Source: Clostridia bacterium (GTDB taxonomy: Bacteria > Bacillota > Clostridia > Oscillospirales > CAG-272). Taken from it: DNA of 62,827 bases. Shown one piece after another: positions 16,149-24,882 of the stretch (the first letter of the stretch is position 1; the number at the start of each line of letters is the position of its first letter). The notes under the pieces were generated by a model. The model ran no database searches and was not told the origin of the DNA. It saw only the letters and a program-made list of their open reading frames with translations. The position numbers and the translations under genes are program-made. The DNA lies in the NCBI GenBank assembly GCA_017625755.1, contig JAGAKG010000045.1:1-62827 (forward strand), read 5' to 3'.

Positions 16149-17042
16149 TCAGAATTTTTCAAGCAAAGCTACGACCTCGTCCTTGGTAGGGATAGAGGGC
16201 GCCGCACCCTTGCGGGATACGGCTATCGCCGATGCGGCAGATGCAATTCTGAGCGCTTCTGCTGGGGTGTTTCCGCTCATTATCTCGGCAAAGAAATATC
16301 CCGTGAAGGTATCTCCTGCCGCCGTTGTGTCGGCAACGGGGGTGTCGAATATTCCGTGGCTCGCGCGCTCACCCTTGTATGCGTATGTCGCGCCCTGCTT
16401 ACCGAGCGTGAGGACTACCCTCATTTCGGGATAGGACTTGCCAAGCTCCGAAATGATATCCTCGGCGGCTTCCTTGCCCGTTATCTCCTGACCCTCTGTC
16501 TCGTTGAGTATCAGCCAGTCTATCTTGTCAAGACCGAAGCCGAGAATCTCGGGAGTGAAGGGGGAGGGATTGAGGGCTATTATCATACCCTTTTTCTTGG
16601 CTTGCGCGATTATGTAGGGAATATTGTTTATCTCATTCTGGAGCATCAGCATATCTCCCTCGCCAAAGTGAGAAAGCACCTCATCAACCATAGCGTCGGA
16701 GATCGTGTGGTTTGCTCCGCCGTAAAGCAGTATGCAATTCTCACCGTGGGCGTTTACCTGAATTATCGCGTGACCGCAGGAAATATCCTCGCGTACCGCA
16801 ACGAAATCGGTGTTAGCTCCCGCGGAGCGGAGCATATCCGTCAGCATCGCGCCTTCCTTGCCGATACTGCCCGCGTGATAGGTGTCAGCCCCAGCCTTTG
16901 CAAATGCAACCGACTGATTAAGTCCCTTTCCGCCGCAGAAAAGATTGAGTGAATTTGACGCGATAGTCTCGCCCGCGCGAACGAAATGCTCAACGGAATA
17001 TACATAGTCAATGTTCAGAGAACCAAAATTCAATATTTTCAT
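16149..17042 (-). CDS. rbsK: Ribokinase (PfkB family)
   Basis: 297 residues. The N-terminal PfkB motif (FGSLNIDYVYSVEHFVRAGETI ... GGKGLNQSVAFAKAG) and the C-terminal motif with catalytic Asp (DTTAAGDTFTGYF) are both intact, as is the 'NPSPF' segment of ribokinases. It phosphorylates D-ribose, or a related pentose, at O5 with ATP. GAGGTGTAAA precedes the ATG. There is no ribose transporter or RbsR beside it; it is a single-gene unit between two terminator regions, so the sugar is inferred from family only. Confidence 0.85.
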   Translation of the reverse strand: MKILNFGSLNIDYVYSVEHFVRAGETIASNSLNLFCGGKGLNQSVAFAKAGADTYHAGSIGKEGAMLTDMLRSAGANTDFVAVREDISCGHAIIQVNAHGENCILLYGGANHTISDAMVDEVLSHFGEGDMLMLQNEINNIPYIIAQAKKKGMIIALNPSPFTPEILGFGLDKIDWLILNETEGQEITGKEAAEDIISELGKSYPEMRVVLTLGKQGATYAYKGERASHGIFDTPVADTTAAGDTFTGYFFAEIMSGNTPAEALRIASAASAIAVSRKGAAPSIPTKDEVVALLEKF

Positions 17043-17151
17043 TTTACACCTCTATAAAGATATATTTATTGAATTATATCATTACCGCCTCACGCCGTCA
17101 ATACGAAGGGGGAAATGGGTGAGAAAGTTTATATATATTTGGGAATATCCG

Positions 17152-18465
17152 TTATTTTGAGGAAGCCATACCCGAAAGATGGTTTACAAACTGCTGTGCC
17201 GTTCTTCCCGAAATTCCGCCGTGGCGAAGCTCCCATCTGTGCGCCTCGGCAATTATCTCCTCGTCGGAGAGGGTGATAGACGGGTGCTTTCTCGCGAGTG
17301 TGAGGACTATATTCTCAAACTCTGTGCGCGAGGGCTTCATATAGCCTATCGTCAGACCGAAGCGGTTGACGAGCGAGAGCTTTTCCTCTATCGTCTCGGA
17401 GCGGTGAACATCCTCGGTATACGCCGTGTCGTTTCTGTCGCGGAAGCTCTCCTTTATGAGATGGCGACGGTTTGAGGTCGCGTAGATAAGCACATTGTCG
17501 GGCTTTGTTTCAACGCCGCCCTCAATGATAGCCTTCAGATATTTATACTCCGTCTCGTTGTCCTCGAATGAGAGGTCGTCCATATATATTATAAATCTGT
17601 AATTTCTGTTTTTTATCTGTGATATCACGCTTGACAGCTCCTTGAACTGATGCTTGTATATCTCTATCATTCTCAGTCCACTGTCGTAGTACTGATTAAC
17701 TATCGCCTTGATGCTCGTCGATTTGCCCGTGCCGCTGTCACCGTAAAGCAGGACATTGTTCGCGGGCTTTCCGCTCACAAACGCTTCGGTGTTGGCAACA
17801 AGCGCAGCCTTCTGAAGCTCGTAGCCGACGAGGTCGGATAGCATAACGCGCTCCATATTCGTTATCGGAGAGAGCTTAACTCCGTCTGCCGTCTCCTTGA
17901 GGCGGAACGCCTTGTTGAGACCGAACATTCCGACGCCGTAATCACGGTAGAAGCGGCTGACCGCGTCAAATACCGCCTTGCCGTCGGGGGCTGCTTCAAG
18001 CTCACGGCTCAGCGCTCTGACCTTTTCGCTGACATTCTTGTTATATATCTGCTCGCGCTTGGGTATCGCCTGATAGTCCGAGATTACAGAGAAGCAGTTT
18101 ATTCCAAGCTTTTGCTCGATTTCAGAAAAGTCATAATCGAAAAGCTTTTTGAATATCGAAAAATCGTTTACCGCGAAGGTGTTTACCGTGCCGGGTTGCT
18201 CGCCCGCCTTCTCGTATGTAAAGCTGAATGGGTTTTCGTCGGTGATTATAAAATATGTCAGATAGTTGTGCCAGAGATTGTTGTCGAAGCCGTATTTCGT
18301 GGCTACATCGAGAAGTCGGCGTATCTCAACGAATATCTCTGTTCTCAGATGCTCGTCGCTCTCGCTTCCCGAGTGGAATTTTTCAAAGATAGAGCCGAGG
18401 CGAAAGAGAATACTCTCACCATTCGTATCTCTGTAAATAATAAGATTTGATAATAATTTGTGCAT
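17152..18465 (-). CDS. DUF815 AAA-type ATPase
   Basis: 437 residues. The N-terminal 170 residues are helical; then '[15 protein letters not shown]' (Walker A), '[27 protein letters not shown]' (Walker B and DUF815 signature) and '[12 protein letters not shown]' (sensor 1) follow. DUF815 proteins are common in Clostridia and proteobacteria, with unknown substrates. The full length (about 430) is typical. The ATG follows AGGATATGGTCTT. It lies between ribokinase and a divergent cold-shock gene, so context does not point to a role. Confidence 0.85.
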   Translation of the reverse strand: MHKLLSNLIIYRDTNGESILFRLGSIFEKFHSGSESDEHLRTEIFVEIRRLLDVATKYGFDNNLWHNYLTYFIITDENPFSFTYEKAGEQPGTVNTFAVNDFSIFKKLFDYDFSEIEQKLGINCFSVISDYQAIPKREQIYNKNVSEKVRALSRELEAAPDGKAVFDAVSRFYRDYGVGMFGLNKAFRLKETADGVKLSPITNMERVMLSDLVGYELQKAALVANTEAFVSGKPANNVLLYGDSGTGKSTSIKAIVNQYYDSGLRMIEIYKHQFKELSSVISQIKNRNYRFIIYMDDLSFEDNETEYKYLKAIIEGGVETKPDNVLIYATSNRRHLIKESFRDRNDTAYTEDVHRSETIEEKLSLVNRFGLTIGYMKPSRTEFENIVLTLARKHPSITLSDEEIIAEAHRWELRHGGISGRTAQQFVNHLSGMASSK

Positions 18466-18589
18466 AAGACCATATCCTGCTTTTTATAGATTTGATTTAT
18501 GACATAATTATATCTCAATTATCTCCCAAAGTCAACGGTATTCGCTAACAAACGCCGATAAAATATCGTATGCAATTCTTCAAAAGCAC

Positions 18590-18618
18590 TTGACAAAGGG
18601 GAAGAATTGTGATAGAAT
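18590..18618 (+). promoter_or_regulatory. Sigma-A promoter of the cold shock gene, with long leader
   Basis: TTGACA (18590-18595), 17 bp, TAGAAT (18613-18618). The transcript would carry a leader of about 115 nt before the start codon, as expected for cold-shock mRNAs whose 5' end controls translation. Confidence 0.8.
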
Positions 18619-18740
18619 ACAAGGGTATTCAGGATAATAGCTTTGCTCTCACATACCTATGCGATCAATCCCTTTTTCTTGATCGCCGTATGTGGGGCTG
18701 TTTTTATATGGGTACAAATTTTATAACGGAGGTACCCATA

Positions 18741-18953
18741 ATGAATAACGGTACTGTAAAATGGTTTAACGCTGAAAAGGGATACGGATTTATTTCCAAC
18801 GACGAGGGCGGAGACGATATCTTCGTTCATTTCTCGGTTATCCAGTGCGAGGGTTACAAGACACTCAAGGAAGGTCAGAAGGTGACCTTTGATGTTGAGC
18901 CTGACCCCAAGAACAGCGCAAAGATGAGAGCTATAAATGTAAAGCCTCTCTGA
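18741..18953 (+). CDS. Cold shock protein, CspA family
   Basis: Seventy residues with both RNA-binding motifs: [12 protein letters not shown] (RNP1 region) and DIFVHFSVI (RNP2). A beta-barrel single-stranded nucleic-acid chaperone in the cytoplasm. Start ATG at 18741 with GGAGG 8 nt upstream; the frame is open for 44 codons further upstream but those codons belong to the untranslated leader. The ending NVKPL is typical for the family. Confidence 0.95.
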   Translation: MNNGTVKWFNAEKGYGFISNDEGGDDIFVHFSVIQCEGYKTLKEGQKVTFDVEPDPKNSAKMRAINVKPL

Positions 18954-18968
18954 TAGAACCAATTGAGC

Positions 18969-19008
18969 AACGGGTGTCTCGCGAAAGCGGGACACCCGTT
19001 ATTTTTTG
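18969..19008 (+). terminator. Cold shock gene terminator
   Basis: A long GC-rich stem AACGGGTGTC..CGC-GAAA-GCG..GACACCCGTT followed by ATTTTTTG. It overlaps the end region of the convergent aldolase gene. Confidence 0.85.
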
Positions 19009-19968
19009 TTATTTAAGGTTCTTGATATTTTCCTTTATCTCGTCGGTGATGAGCTTCATCTGGTCAACGCAGAGCTTGTAGTAATTCGTGAGCGTGCGTC
19101 TGTCCGCGCTTCTTGCGTAGAGCGACATGGGAATACCCTCGTGATGGCTAAGATGGTACTTTGCCGTAACGGGATATACGGGGTTCTCGGTGAACGCGCA
19201 CATTGAAAGCGCTGCCTGAACCTTTTGGGCCATTTCGGGATATTTCTTGAAGTTGTGGCAGAGCCATACATAGAGCTCGGGGTGGAAGTTACACATAATT
19301 CCGCAGTATCCGTCACCGCCCGACTTGAGCGACTCAAGGCATGTCTGTCCGTTTGCGTTGAAAAGACCGACTCCGCTTCCGTCGAGAATTCTGAGTCTTT
19401 TTGCAATCTCGTCGGCGTCGCAGCAGGTATCCTTAATGAAAGCAAATCTTCCGCTCTCAGCGATCCACTTCGTCATCTTTTCGGTGAGAAGTCTCTTGTA
19501 GGGACGAGGACACTCGTATGTACCGACCATAGTTTCGGCAGGGAGAGCGGCGAGTATCGCCTCGGTGTCTGCTATCCACTTTTCGTCCGAAGTGTTCTCA
19601 ATGTCCGAACGGTTACTTATAAGCACGACCGCGTCAACTCCCGTCTCTGCTATCGCGTTAAGCTCGGCGCACTGCTCGTCGAAGTCGTCGGATACATGTC
19701 CCGAAGCGACTACCGACATTTTCTTGCGCTCGGGGTTCTTTGCAGCGAGAGCTATTGCCGTGTCGGAAACTGTTTTTGCGAGCTTTACACGATCCTCAAG
19801 AGAGAGAAAGAGTATCTCGCTGGACTGGCAGGAAGCGAAGATGCCGTCGCAGCCCTTTTCCCAGTACCATTCGGTGAGCGCCTTTACCGCGCCGTAGTCT
19901 ACTTTTCCGTTTTCGTTGTAGGGGGTTATCATCGTCGGATAAGCGCCCTTGTTGATGTTGAGTTTCAT
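19009..19968 (-). CDS. DapA/NanA-family class I aldolase
   Basis: 319 residues of the dihydrodipicolinate synthase/N-acetylneuraminate lyase superfamily. An N-terminal 'GAYPTMITPYNENGKVDYGAVKALTEWYWEKGCDGIF' is followed by the Schiff-base lysine in 'FIKDTCCD', near residue 165-175. The usual Tyr sits in 'GTYECPRPY', but the N-terminal GGTTGE-type motif reads 'ASCQSSEI', so substrate is not standard dihydrodipicolinate. It lies 31 bp behind a sialidase-fold gene on the same strand, which favours sialic-acid-like or other 2-keto-3-deoxy substrates (inference). GAGGTAATCCT precedes the ATG. Confidence 0.8.
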   Translation of the reverse strand: MKLNINKGAYPTMITPYNENGKVDYGAVKALTEWYWEKGCDGIFASCQSSEILFLSLEDRVKLAKTVSDTAIALAAKNPERKKMSVVASGHVSDDFDEQCAELNAIAETGVDAVVLISNRSDIENTSDEKWIADTEAILAALPAETMVGTYECPRPYKRLLTEKMTKWIAESGRFAFIKDTCCDADEIAKRLRILDGSGVGLFNANGQTCLESLKSGGDGYCGIMCNFHPELYVWLCHNFKKYPEMAQKVQAALSMCAFTENPVYPVTAKYHLSHHEGIPMSLYARSADRRTLTNYYKLCVDQMKLITDEIKENIKNLK

Positions 19969-19999
19969 AGGATTACCTCATATAAGAAAATTTATATTC

Positions 20000-21412
20000 T
20001 CAGAGTATCTCCTCGCTTACGGGAAGCGCTCTGAAATTTTTGATTCTGTGGAATGTGATATAGTTGCTGTCGTGGAAGTTTCCCGGCTCATTGTCTGCCG
20101 TTCTGCAGAGGTAGAGAATATCGTCGCCCTCAAACATAAAGTCGACATACTGGAAGCCGATTCGTTTTCCGTCGGGATTTCTCTCTCTCTCGTCTATGAG
20201 GTCGCAAACGAAGGACCAGTTGCGCGCGTCGGGCGACGAGAGCAGAACGAGATGCGTGCGGAAATCGTGTTCCTCGGGAGAGGTCATAAGGTTAGCGATA
20301 GAATAATATCTGTCGGATACGCTGTCGTACTGTATCTCAAACTTTGAGTGATTAGCGGGGAAGGAGATAGTGCTGTCGAAGCTGAGCGGAGCATCGTGGT
20401 CCTCGTCGTTTACAAGGAAGCTGAGCGCATAGCCGTATTTCGGCGTGAGACGGTGCATATCGTAGCGCATTATGTTGTATAGCTTTCCGTCACGGAGCTT
20501 TACGAGAGTACCCTCGATAGTTCCCGCACTCTTGCCCTCCTTCGGAACGCCCTCCCAACTGCTGTCGTACTTGAGCGGCTCGGAGAAGGACCAGCTGTCG
20601 GCGTCGAGCAGGTCTGAATCAACATCTGCCGACATTACCATACACGCGTGGAAATCCTTGCCCCATGTACCCCACTCAAGGGTGTTGTAAAGTCTGCCGT
20701 TATGCTCGACGACGGGCTGAGGATTTTTGTGTACTCCACTCTGCTTAGCCTTTCCGTTGCTTCCGCGAAGCAGAATAGTCGGCTCGGTGAAGGTAGATCC
20801 GCCGTCGTAGGACGCGCCTATGAGCAGGTCTCCGTACTCGGTTGAGCAGGCGAGAATATAAAGCACACCTTTGTGAATGAACATCTTGGGCCAGAAGCAG
20901 GGGAAAAGGTCGTTTATGTAGTACCAGCTTTCGCCGTTGTCGTCAGAGCGGAAAAGGAGAGCCAGATTTTGGGGCGCGCCTCCCTGATATATATCCATAG
21001 ATGCAAGAAGAAATCCGTCGGGATGTCTTATCATTGAAGGGCTGCAGAGGAACTTGCCCGAGAATATGTAGTAGGGGTCCTGGGGGTGAAGGTAATTTAC
21101 CACGGTTCCAAGCACCTTGCCCGTATGCGCCTTTCTGACGGCGCTTTTTTTGTCTCCCGCCGCTATGTAGAAATCGTAATCGGTGTGGTCGTCGAGTCCC
21201 GATACTGTGCAGGAAAGCTCTGAGGTCTTGGTAAAGAGAGTGAAGTCCTCATCCTCGGATTTTTTGTAATATACAGAATAGCTATCCTCGCCCATATCGA
21301 GCCAGTATGCCGTGAAAGACCCCTCGGCGGTCACCATGCGGCAAATATAAATATCCGTCTCCTCTAGCAGGGGACGGTAGGGATGATATGTCCAACCGTG
21401 ATGCTTTTTCAT
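20000..21412 (-). CDS. Sialidase-fold (six-bladed propeller) protein with FnIII-like N-terminus
   Basis: About 470 residues, without signal peptide. Residues 30-95 look like a fibronectin-III-type sandwich (SVYYKKSEDEDFTLFTKTSELSCTVSGLDDHTDYDFYIAAG). The remainder is a beta-propeller with Asp-box-like turns: SDDNGESWYYI and SYDGGSTFTEPTI. The fold is that of BNR/exo-alpha-sialidases; the arginine triad cannot be certified by eye, so glycosidase activity is inferred. The start is ATG at 21412, 7 nt after GGAG; a longer frame upstream includes the promoter. It is co-transcribed with the aldolase. Confidence 0.75.
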   Translation of the reverse strand: MKKHHGWTYHPYRPLLEETDIYICRMVTAEGSFTAYWLDMGEDSYSVYYKKSEDEDFTLFTKTSELSCTVSGLDDHTDYDFYIAAGDKKSAVRKAHTGKVLGTVVNYLHPQDPYYIFSGKFLCSPSMIRHPDGFLLASMDIYQGGAPQNLALLFRSDDNGESWYYINDLFPCFWPKMFIHKGVLYILACSTEYGDLLIGASYDGGSTFTEPTILLRGSNGKAKQSGVHKNPQPVVEHNGRLYNTLEWGTWGKDFHACMVMSADVDSDLLDADSWSFSEPLKYDSSWEGVPKEGKSAGTIEGTLVKLRDGKLYNIMRYDMHRLTPKYGYALSFLVNDEDHDAPLSFDSTISFPANHSKFEIQYDSVSDRYYSIANLMTSPEEHDFRTHLVLLSSPDARNWSFVCDLIDERERNPDGKRIGFQYVDFMFEGDDILYLCRTADNEPGNFHDSNYITFHRIKNFRALPVSEEIL

Positions 21413-21443
21413 AATTGACTCCATTTTCTGATATAGTTTTCGA

Positions 21444-21470
21444 TTTGCGTCAAAAGCAACGCGACGCAAA
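21444..21470. promoter_or_regulatory. Inverted repeat in the sialidase leader (candidate operator)
   Basis: TTTGCGTC-N11-GACGCAAA, a perfect 8+8 palindrome between the predicted start point and the start codon. It is a plausible binding site for a dimeric regulator, or an mRNA hairpin. Confidence 0.5.
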
Positions 21471-21481
21471 TATACACAATA

Positions 21482-21511
21482 ATTATAATATATCGTATAA
21501 GAGCAGGTCAA
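21482..21511 (-). promoter_or_regulatory. Promoter of the sialidase-fold/aldolase operon
   Basis: On the minus strand: TTGACC (21511-21506), an 18-bp spacer, TATAAT (21487-21482). Confidence 0.65.
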
Positions 21512-21604
21512 GCAAAGAAACACGGCAAGCATACAAAAAATTACAGAAAAATGGTATTTTTTGTTGTTAGATTTTGATAACCCGAAAAATTCTTTATTTG
21601 ACTT

Positions 21605-21637
21605 AAAAACCGACGGACATCGGCAGATATCCGTCGG
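21605..21637 (-). terminator. Terminator of the AraC regulator gene
   Basis: CCGACGGA/TCCGTCGG stem followed on the minus strand by GTTTTTAAG, just beyond the stop at 21644. Confidence 0.75.
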
Positions 21638-21643
21638 TGAATT

Positions 21644-22555
21644 TTATTTATGTGGATGCTCGGCGTTGTGTTTGGCTCTGTATTTTTGCGGAGTGAGTCC
21701 GAACTCTGCCTTGAAATCGCTTATAAAGTAGGATATGCTCGAATATCCCGACCTCTCCGCAATATCGGCAACCGTCAGGTCTGTCTGGATAAGCAGACTC
21801 ATACCGAAGTCAAGCTTCATTTTCTTGATATATTCAAGGCAACTTATTCCCATATGCTTGTGGAATACCTCTCCGAAATAGTTCGGTGTGAGGAATACTG
21901 CCTGAGCCACTTTTTTTGTGGTGAGCTCAGGGTCCCTGAAATTGTATTTGATGTAGGAAATAGCCTTGTTTATATAGGTAAGATTTCTCGCGTTCACACC
22001 AGTTGCGAGTGGCTGAGCGGGAGGTTTTGTCTTGGTCTGCTCGTGATACATCGCGATGAATTTCAGAACGATATAGCTGAATAGATGTCGGCATATACGC
22101 TTGGAGGACGCCGAGGTCTCCTCACGCTCCTTTTTCAAGAGAATTAGAATGGATTTGAAGGACTCGTATGTTTCGTCATCAAGCGATATGTGAATAGGCT
22201 GCTTGAGCGACATAAGCTCATTGAACAACTCCTCAGATATCGTGTTCTCATTGAAATTCACTGCTGAAATACACAGAGATGACATAGGGAACGCGGGGTC
22301 TATGAGAAGTGTGTGGATGTCCGATGGGGTGAGGAGATATACATTTTTACTGTGAATCTTATATGTTTCTCCGTTTATGAGATGAAGGGCAGAGCCGCTG
22401 TCAAGAATTTCAAGCTCAAAATGGTCATGCCAATGGACAGTCTGAGTGAATTTCGGCTCATTTAGCTCTACCAGCTTGTTGATTCTCACGCTCATTTCAA
22501 ATTCTGCGCCGTGCTCAACCTTTCTTATACTGAAATCGTTGTCCTTCTTTTTCAT
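21644..22555 (-). CDS. AraC-family transcriptional regulator with cupin sensor domain
   Basis: 303 residues. N-terminal cupin (HWHDHFELEILDSGSALHLINGETYKIHSKNVYLLTPSDIHTL, with the HWHDHFE sugar-sensor signature). The C-terminal double helix-turn-helix runs from about 200 to 295: NLTYINKAISYIKYNF ... LTTKKVAQAVFLTPNYFGEVFHKHMG, then VADIAERSGYSSISYFISDFKAEFGLTPQKYR. It lies divergent from the secreted propeller gene. The three downstream plus-strand promoters share one element, which this protein probably binds (inference). AAGGAGG is 9 nt before the ATG. Confidence 0.9.
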   Translation of the reverse strand: MKKKDNDFSIRKVEHGAEFEMSVRINKLVELNEPKFTQTVHWHDHFELEILDSGSALHLINGETYKIHSKNVYLLTPSDIHTLLIDPAFPMSSLCISAVNFNENTISEELFNELMSLKQPIHISLDDETYESFKSILILLKKEREETSASSKRICRHLFSYIVLKFIAMYHEQTKTKPPAQPLATGVNARNLTYINKAISYIKYNFRDPELTTKKVAQAVFLTPNYFGEVFHKHMGISCLEYIKKMKLDFGMSLLIQTDLTVADIAERSGYSSISYFISDFKAEFGLTPQKYRAKHNAEHPHK

Positions 22556-22670
22556 TCACATTCGCCTCCTTACTTTGTCGGATTATGCGATTTAACGCAT
22601 TTTTAGTTTATCATAAAAATATTTTTGCTTCAACAGAATTTACTTATGATAGGTAAAAAATCACAAAACA

Positions 22671-22738
22671 ACCGTGATTTTTTATATTTGCCCCTTAGTA
22701 TTTGTGATGTAATTTGCCCGATAAAATGGTACAATTAT
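22671..22738 (+). promoter_or_regulatory. AraC-type promoter element, copy A
   Basis: Contains CCGTG, a T-run, ATTTGCC, then TTGTGATGTAAT and ATAAAATGGTACAAT at the same spacing as in copies B (24781) and C (26685). TACAAT serves as -10; the -35 position is poor, as expected for an activator-dependent promoter. It precedes the secreted propeller gene and is divergent from the AraC gene. Confidence 0.7.
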
Positions 22739-22784
22739 CTCGTAAGAAAGAAATTTCGGATTTTTTTGAAAGGAAGTGAGCTTT

Positions 22785-24698
22785 TTGAAAAAGAAATTGT
22801 TTAAAATTCTTCTTCTTTCACTTGTCGTGGCGACCGTACTTACCAGCGTTCCCGCCGCTGCAAGCACGAAAGGACAGCTTACATCGTATACGGCGCCCAA
22901 AAACGCTATGTATAACGGTATAGTCCTGCCTGACGGATACGAGTTCCGTCATGATATGACTAATTCGGCTGTTGATGTGCCGCCTTATCTCGTTGATAAG
23001 AGCGAGGGAGGATATGCTCCCGAGGTAATAAATATAGATAGAGGCAGACAGCTTTTTGTTGATGACTTTCTCATAGAAAGTACAGACCTCACAAGAGCCT
23101 ATTACGAGGCGGTGAAATATGAATACAACCCCGTATTTTATCCCGAAACAAGGGAGGAGCTTACGGGTGGAGACAGAGGCTCGCCCTCTGTTGGAGCTAC
23201 CAGCGGCGGACTCTGGTATGATATGGAGGATAAGCTCTATAAGATGTGGTACGAGTCGGGCTGGAACGGACTTCTTTCATACGCAACAAGTGAGAACGGT
23301 GTTGATTGGGTGCGTCCTGATATTGGTGGAAGCAATGTTGTCCTTCGCCGTCAGCAGGTCGACTCTTATGTAGTCTGGATAGATTACGATGCTCCCGCTT
23401 CAGAAAAATACAAGCTGATGGTAAGAAGCGCGGGAGACAGGGATAGTGTAAACGCAAAGCCTGTGCTTTACACATCGGGCACGGGAACGAACTGGAATAA
23501 AATAGGTCAGGCAGGCCCTACCGATGACCGAACGACCTTTTTCTATAACCCCTTTACGAAGAAATGGGTGTTCTCGATAAGAGCGTCGGCAAAAAGATCG
23601 GAGAACCCCTTCTACTATAACGGTGAGCCTACGGGCGGACGCTACCGCAAGTATCACGACGGAGATACATTCCTTAGTGCGGCAAAGTGGGATACTTGGG
23701 ATGAACCTGTTGATTGGCTAACGCCTGACGATGGGGACATTTCGTATTCCAATATAAATCCGATGCCCAAGCACCCGCAGATATACAACTTCGACTCCAT
23801 CGCGTACGAGAGCCTTATGATAGGTATGTTCGAGATGTGGTACGGCCCCGAAAATGAGTATATAAACGCATCGGGCTGGCCCAAGATATGCGAAATTCAG
23901 GCGGGCTTCAGCCGCGACGGCTTCCACTATGAGAGACCTAACAGAAAGGCTCTGATTCCCGCAACTCAGAAGCAGGGAACCTGGGACTACGGCTATCTCT
24001 CTCCTATGGGCGGCGGAATGATAGTTTACGATAACGAGATACGCATTTATTATACGGGCTTCAGCGGATATTGGTATGTTGACGGAGAAAGAATACAGAA
24101 TCCTTATGCGGGTGGATGTATCGGATACGCAACGCTTCGCCGTGACGGCTTTGCTTCTATGAACGGAACGGGAACGCTGACGACCAAGCCCCTGACCGTT
24201 ACCAAGGATGTTAAGTATCTCTTTGTGAATACAAATTCGCAGGGCGGCGCTATTAAGGCGGAGATACTGGATACGGCAGGAAATGTAATCGAAGGATATT
24301 CTGCGGCAGACTGCACGGCTATCACCGATAACACAGCAAAGGTAAAGTTTACCTGGAAGGGCGAGAATGACCTATCAATGCTCGAGGGCAAGCAGTTCAA
24401 GGTAAGATTCTACCTCAATAACGCTCAGCTTTATTCCTTCTGGCTCGCACCCGACGAGCTTGGTACTTCCGGCGGAGAAATGGCAGCGGGATATATCGGA
24501 GAGGAAACCCCTCTGCCCGAGCAGACGGTAGCGTACACGACCGAGCCTGCCGAGGAGACTGAGGAGACCGAGGCACCCAAGAAGAAGGGATGCAAGGGCG
24601 CAATTGCTGCTCCCGCAATAGCTGTGGCGCTCACGGCAGTCGGAACAACAGCAGGAGCTGTGATAAGCAGGAAAAAGAAAAGGTCTAAGAAAGACTAA
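22785..24698 (+). CDS. Secreted, membrane-anchored beta-propeller glycosidase-like protein
   Basis: About 637 residues. A signal peptide (KKKLFKILLLSLVVATVLTSVPAAAS) comes first. A propeller domain follows with the motif VINIDRGRQLFVDDFLIES near residue 80, repeated in a family of GH32/43/sialidase-like proteins of unknown activity, and blades with DxxGLWYDxxDKLYKMWYESG and YATSENGVDW. A beta-sandwich comes after it (LTTKPLTVTKDVKYLFVNTN). The tail has a Thr/Glu-rich spacer, K-K-K-G-C, one helix and a K/R end. TTG at 22785 is 10 nt after AAAGGA; GTG at 22776 is the alternative. It is paralogous to the next gene (same domain order). Confidence 0.75.
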   Translation: MKKKLFKILLLSLVVATVLTSVPAAASTKGQLTSYTAPKNAMYNGIVLPDGYEFRHDMTNSAVDVPPYLVDKSEGGYAPEVINIDRGRQLFVDDFLIESTDLTRAYYEAVKYEYNPVFYPETREELTGGDRGSPSVGATSGGLWYDMEDKLYKMWYESGWNGLLSYATSENGVDWVRPDIGGSNVVLRRQQVDSYVVWIDYDAPASEKYKLMVRSAGDRDSVNAKPVLYTSGTGTNWNKIGQAGPTDDRTTFFYNPFTKKWVFSIRASAKRSENPFYYNGEPTGGRYRKYHDGDTFLSAAKWDTWDEPVDWLTPDDGDISYSNINPMPKHPQIYNFDSIAYESLMIGMFEMWYGPENEYINASGWPKICEIQAGFSRDGFHYERPNRKALIPATQKQGTWDYGYLSPMGGGMIVYDNEIRIYYTGFSGYWYVDGERIQNPYAGGCIGYATLRRDGFASMNGTGTLTTKPLTVTKDVKYLFVNTNSQGGAIKAEILDTAGNVIEGYSAADCTAITDNTAKVKFTWKGENDLSMLEGKQFKVRFYLNNAQLYSFWLAPDELGTSGGEMAAGYIGEETPLPEQTVAYTTEPAEETEETEAPKKKGCKGAIAAPAIAVALTAVGTTAGAVISRKKKRSKKD

Positions 24699-24722
24699 AA
24701 ACGCAAGATTTACAATTAACAT

Positions 24723-24755
24723 GGGCGTCGGAAGAAATTCCGACGCCCGTATCGC
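24723..24755 (+). terminator. Terminator after the secreted propeller gene
   Basis: GGGCGTCGGAA-GAAA-TTCCGACGCCC stem, followed by a moderately T-rich stretch. Confidence 0.7.
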
Positions 24756-24780
24756 TTTGTAAGAAAAGTTTCGGAGATAT

Positions 24781-24846
24781 CCGTGCTTTTTTGCATTTTT
24801 GCCTTACTTTGTGTGATGTAATACGGCAGATAAAATGATAAAATAA
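24781..24846 (+). promoter_or_regulatory. AraC-type promoter element, copy B
   Basis: CCGTG, T-run, ATTTTTGCCTTAC, TTTGTGTGATGTAAT and ATAAAATGATAAAAT in the same order and spacing as copies A and C. It precedes the cytoplasmic propeller gene. Confidence 0.75.
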
Positions 24847-24882
24847 AGATGTATATTCAGATTCTTTTGGAGGATTTATATC

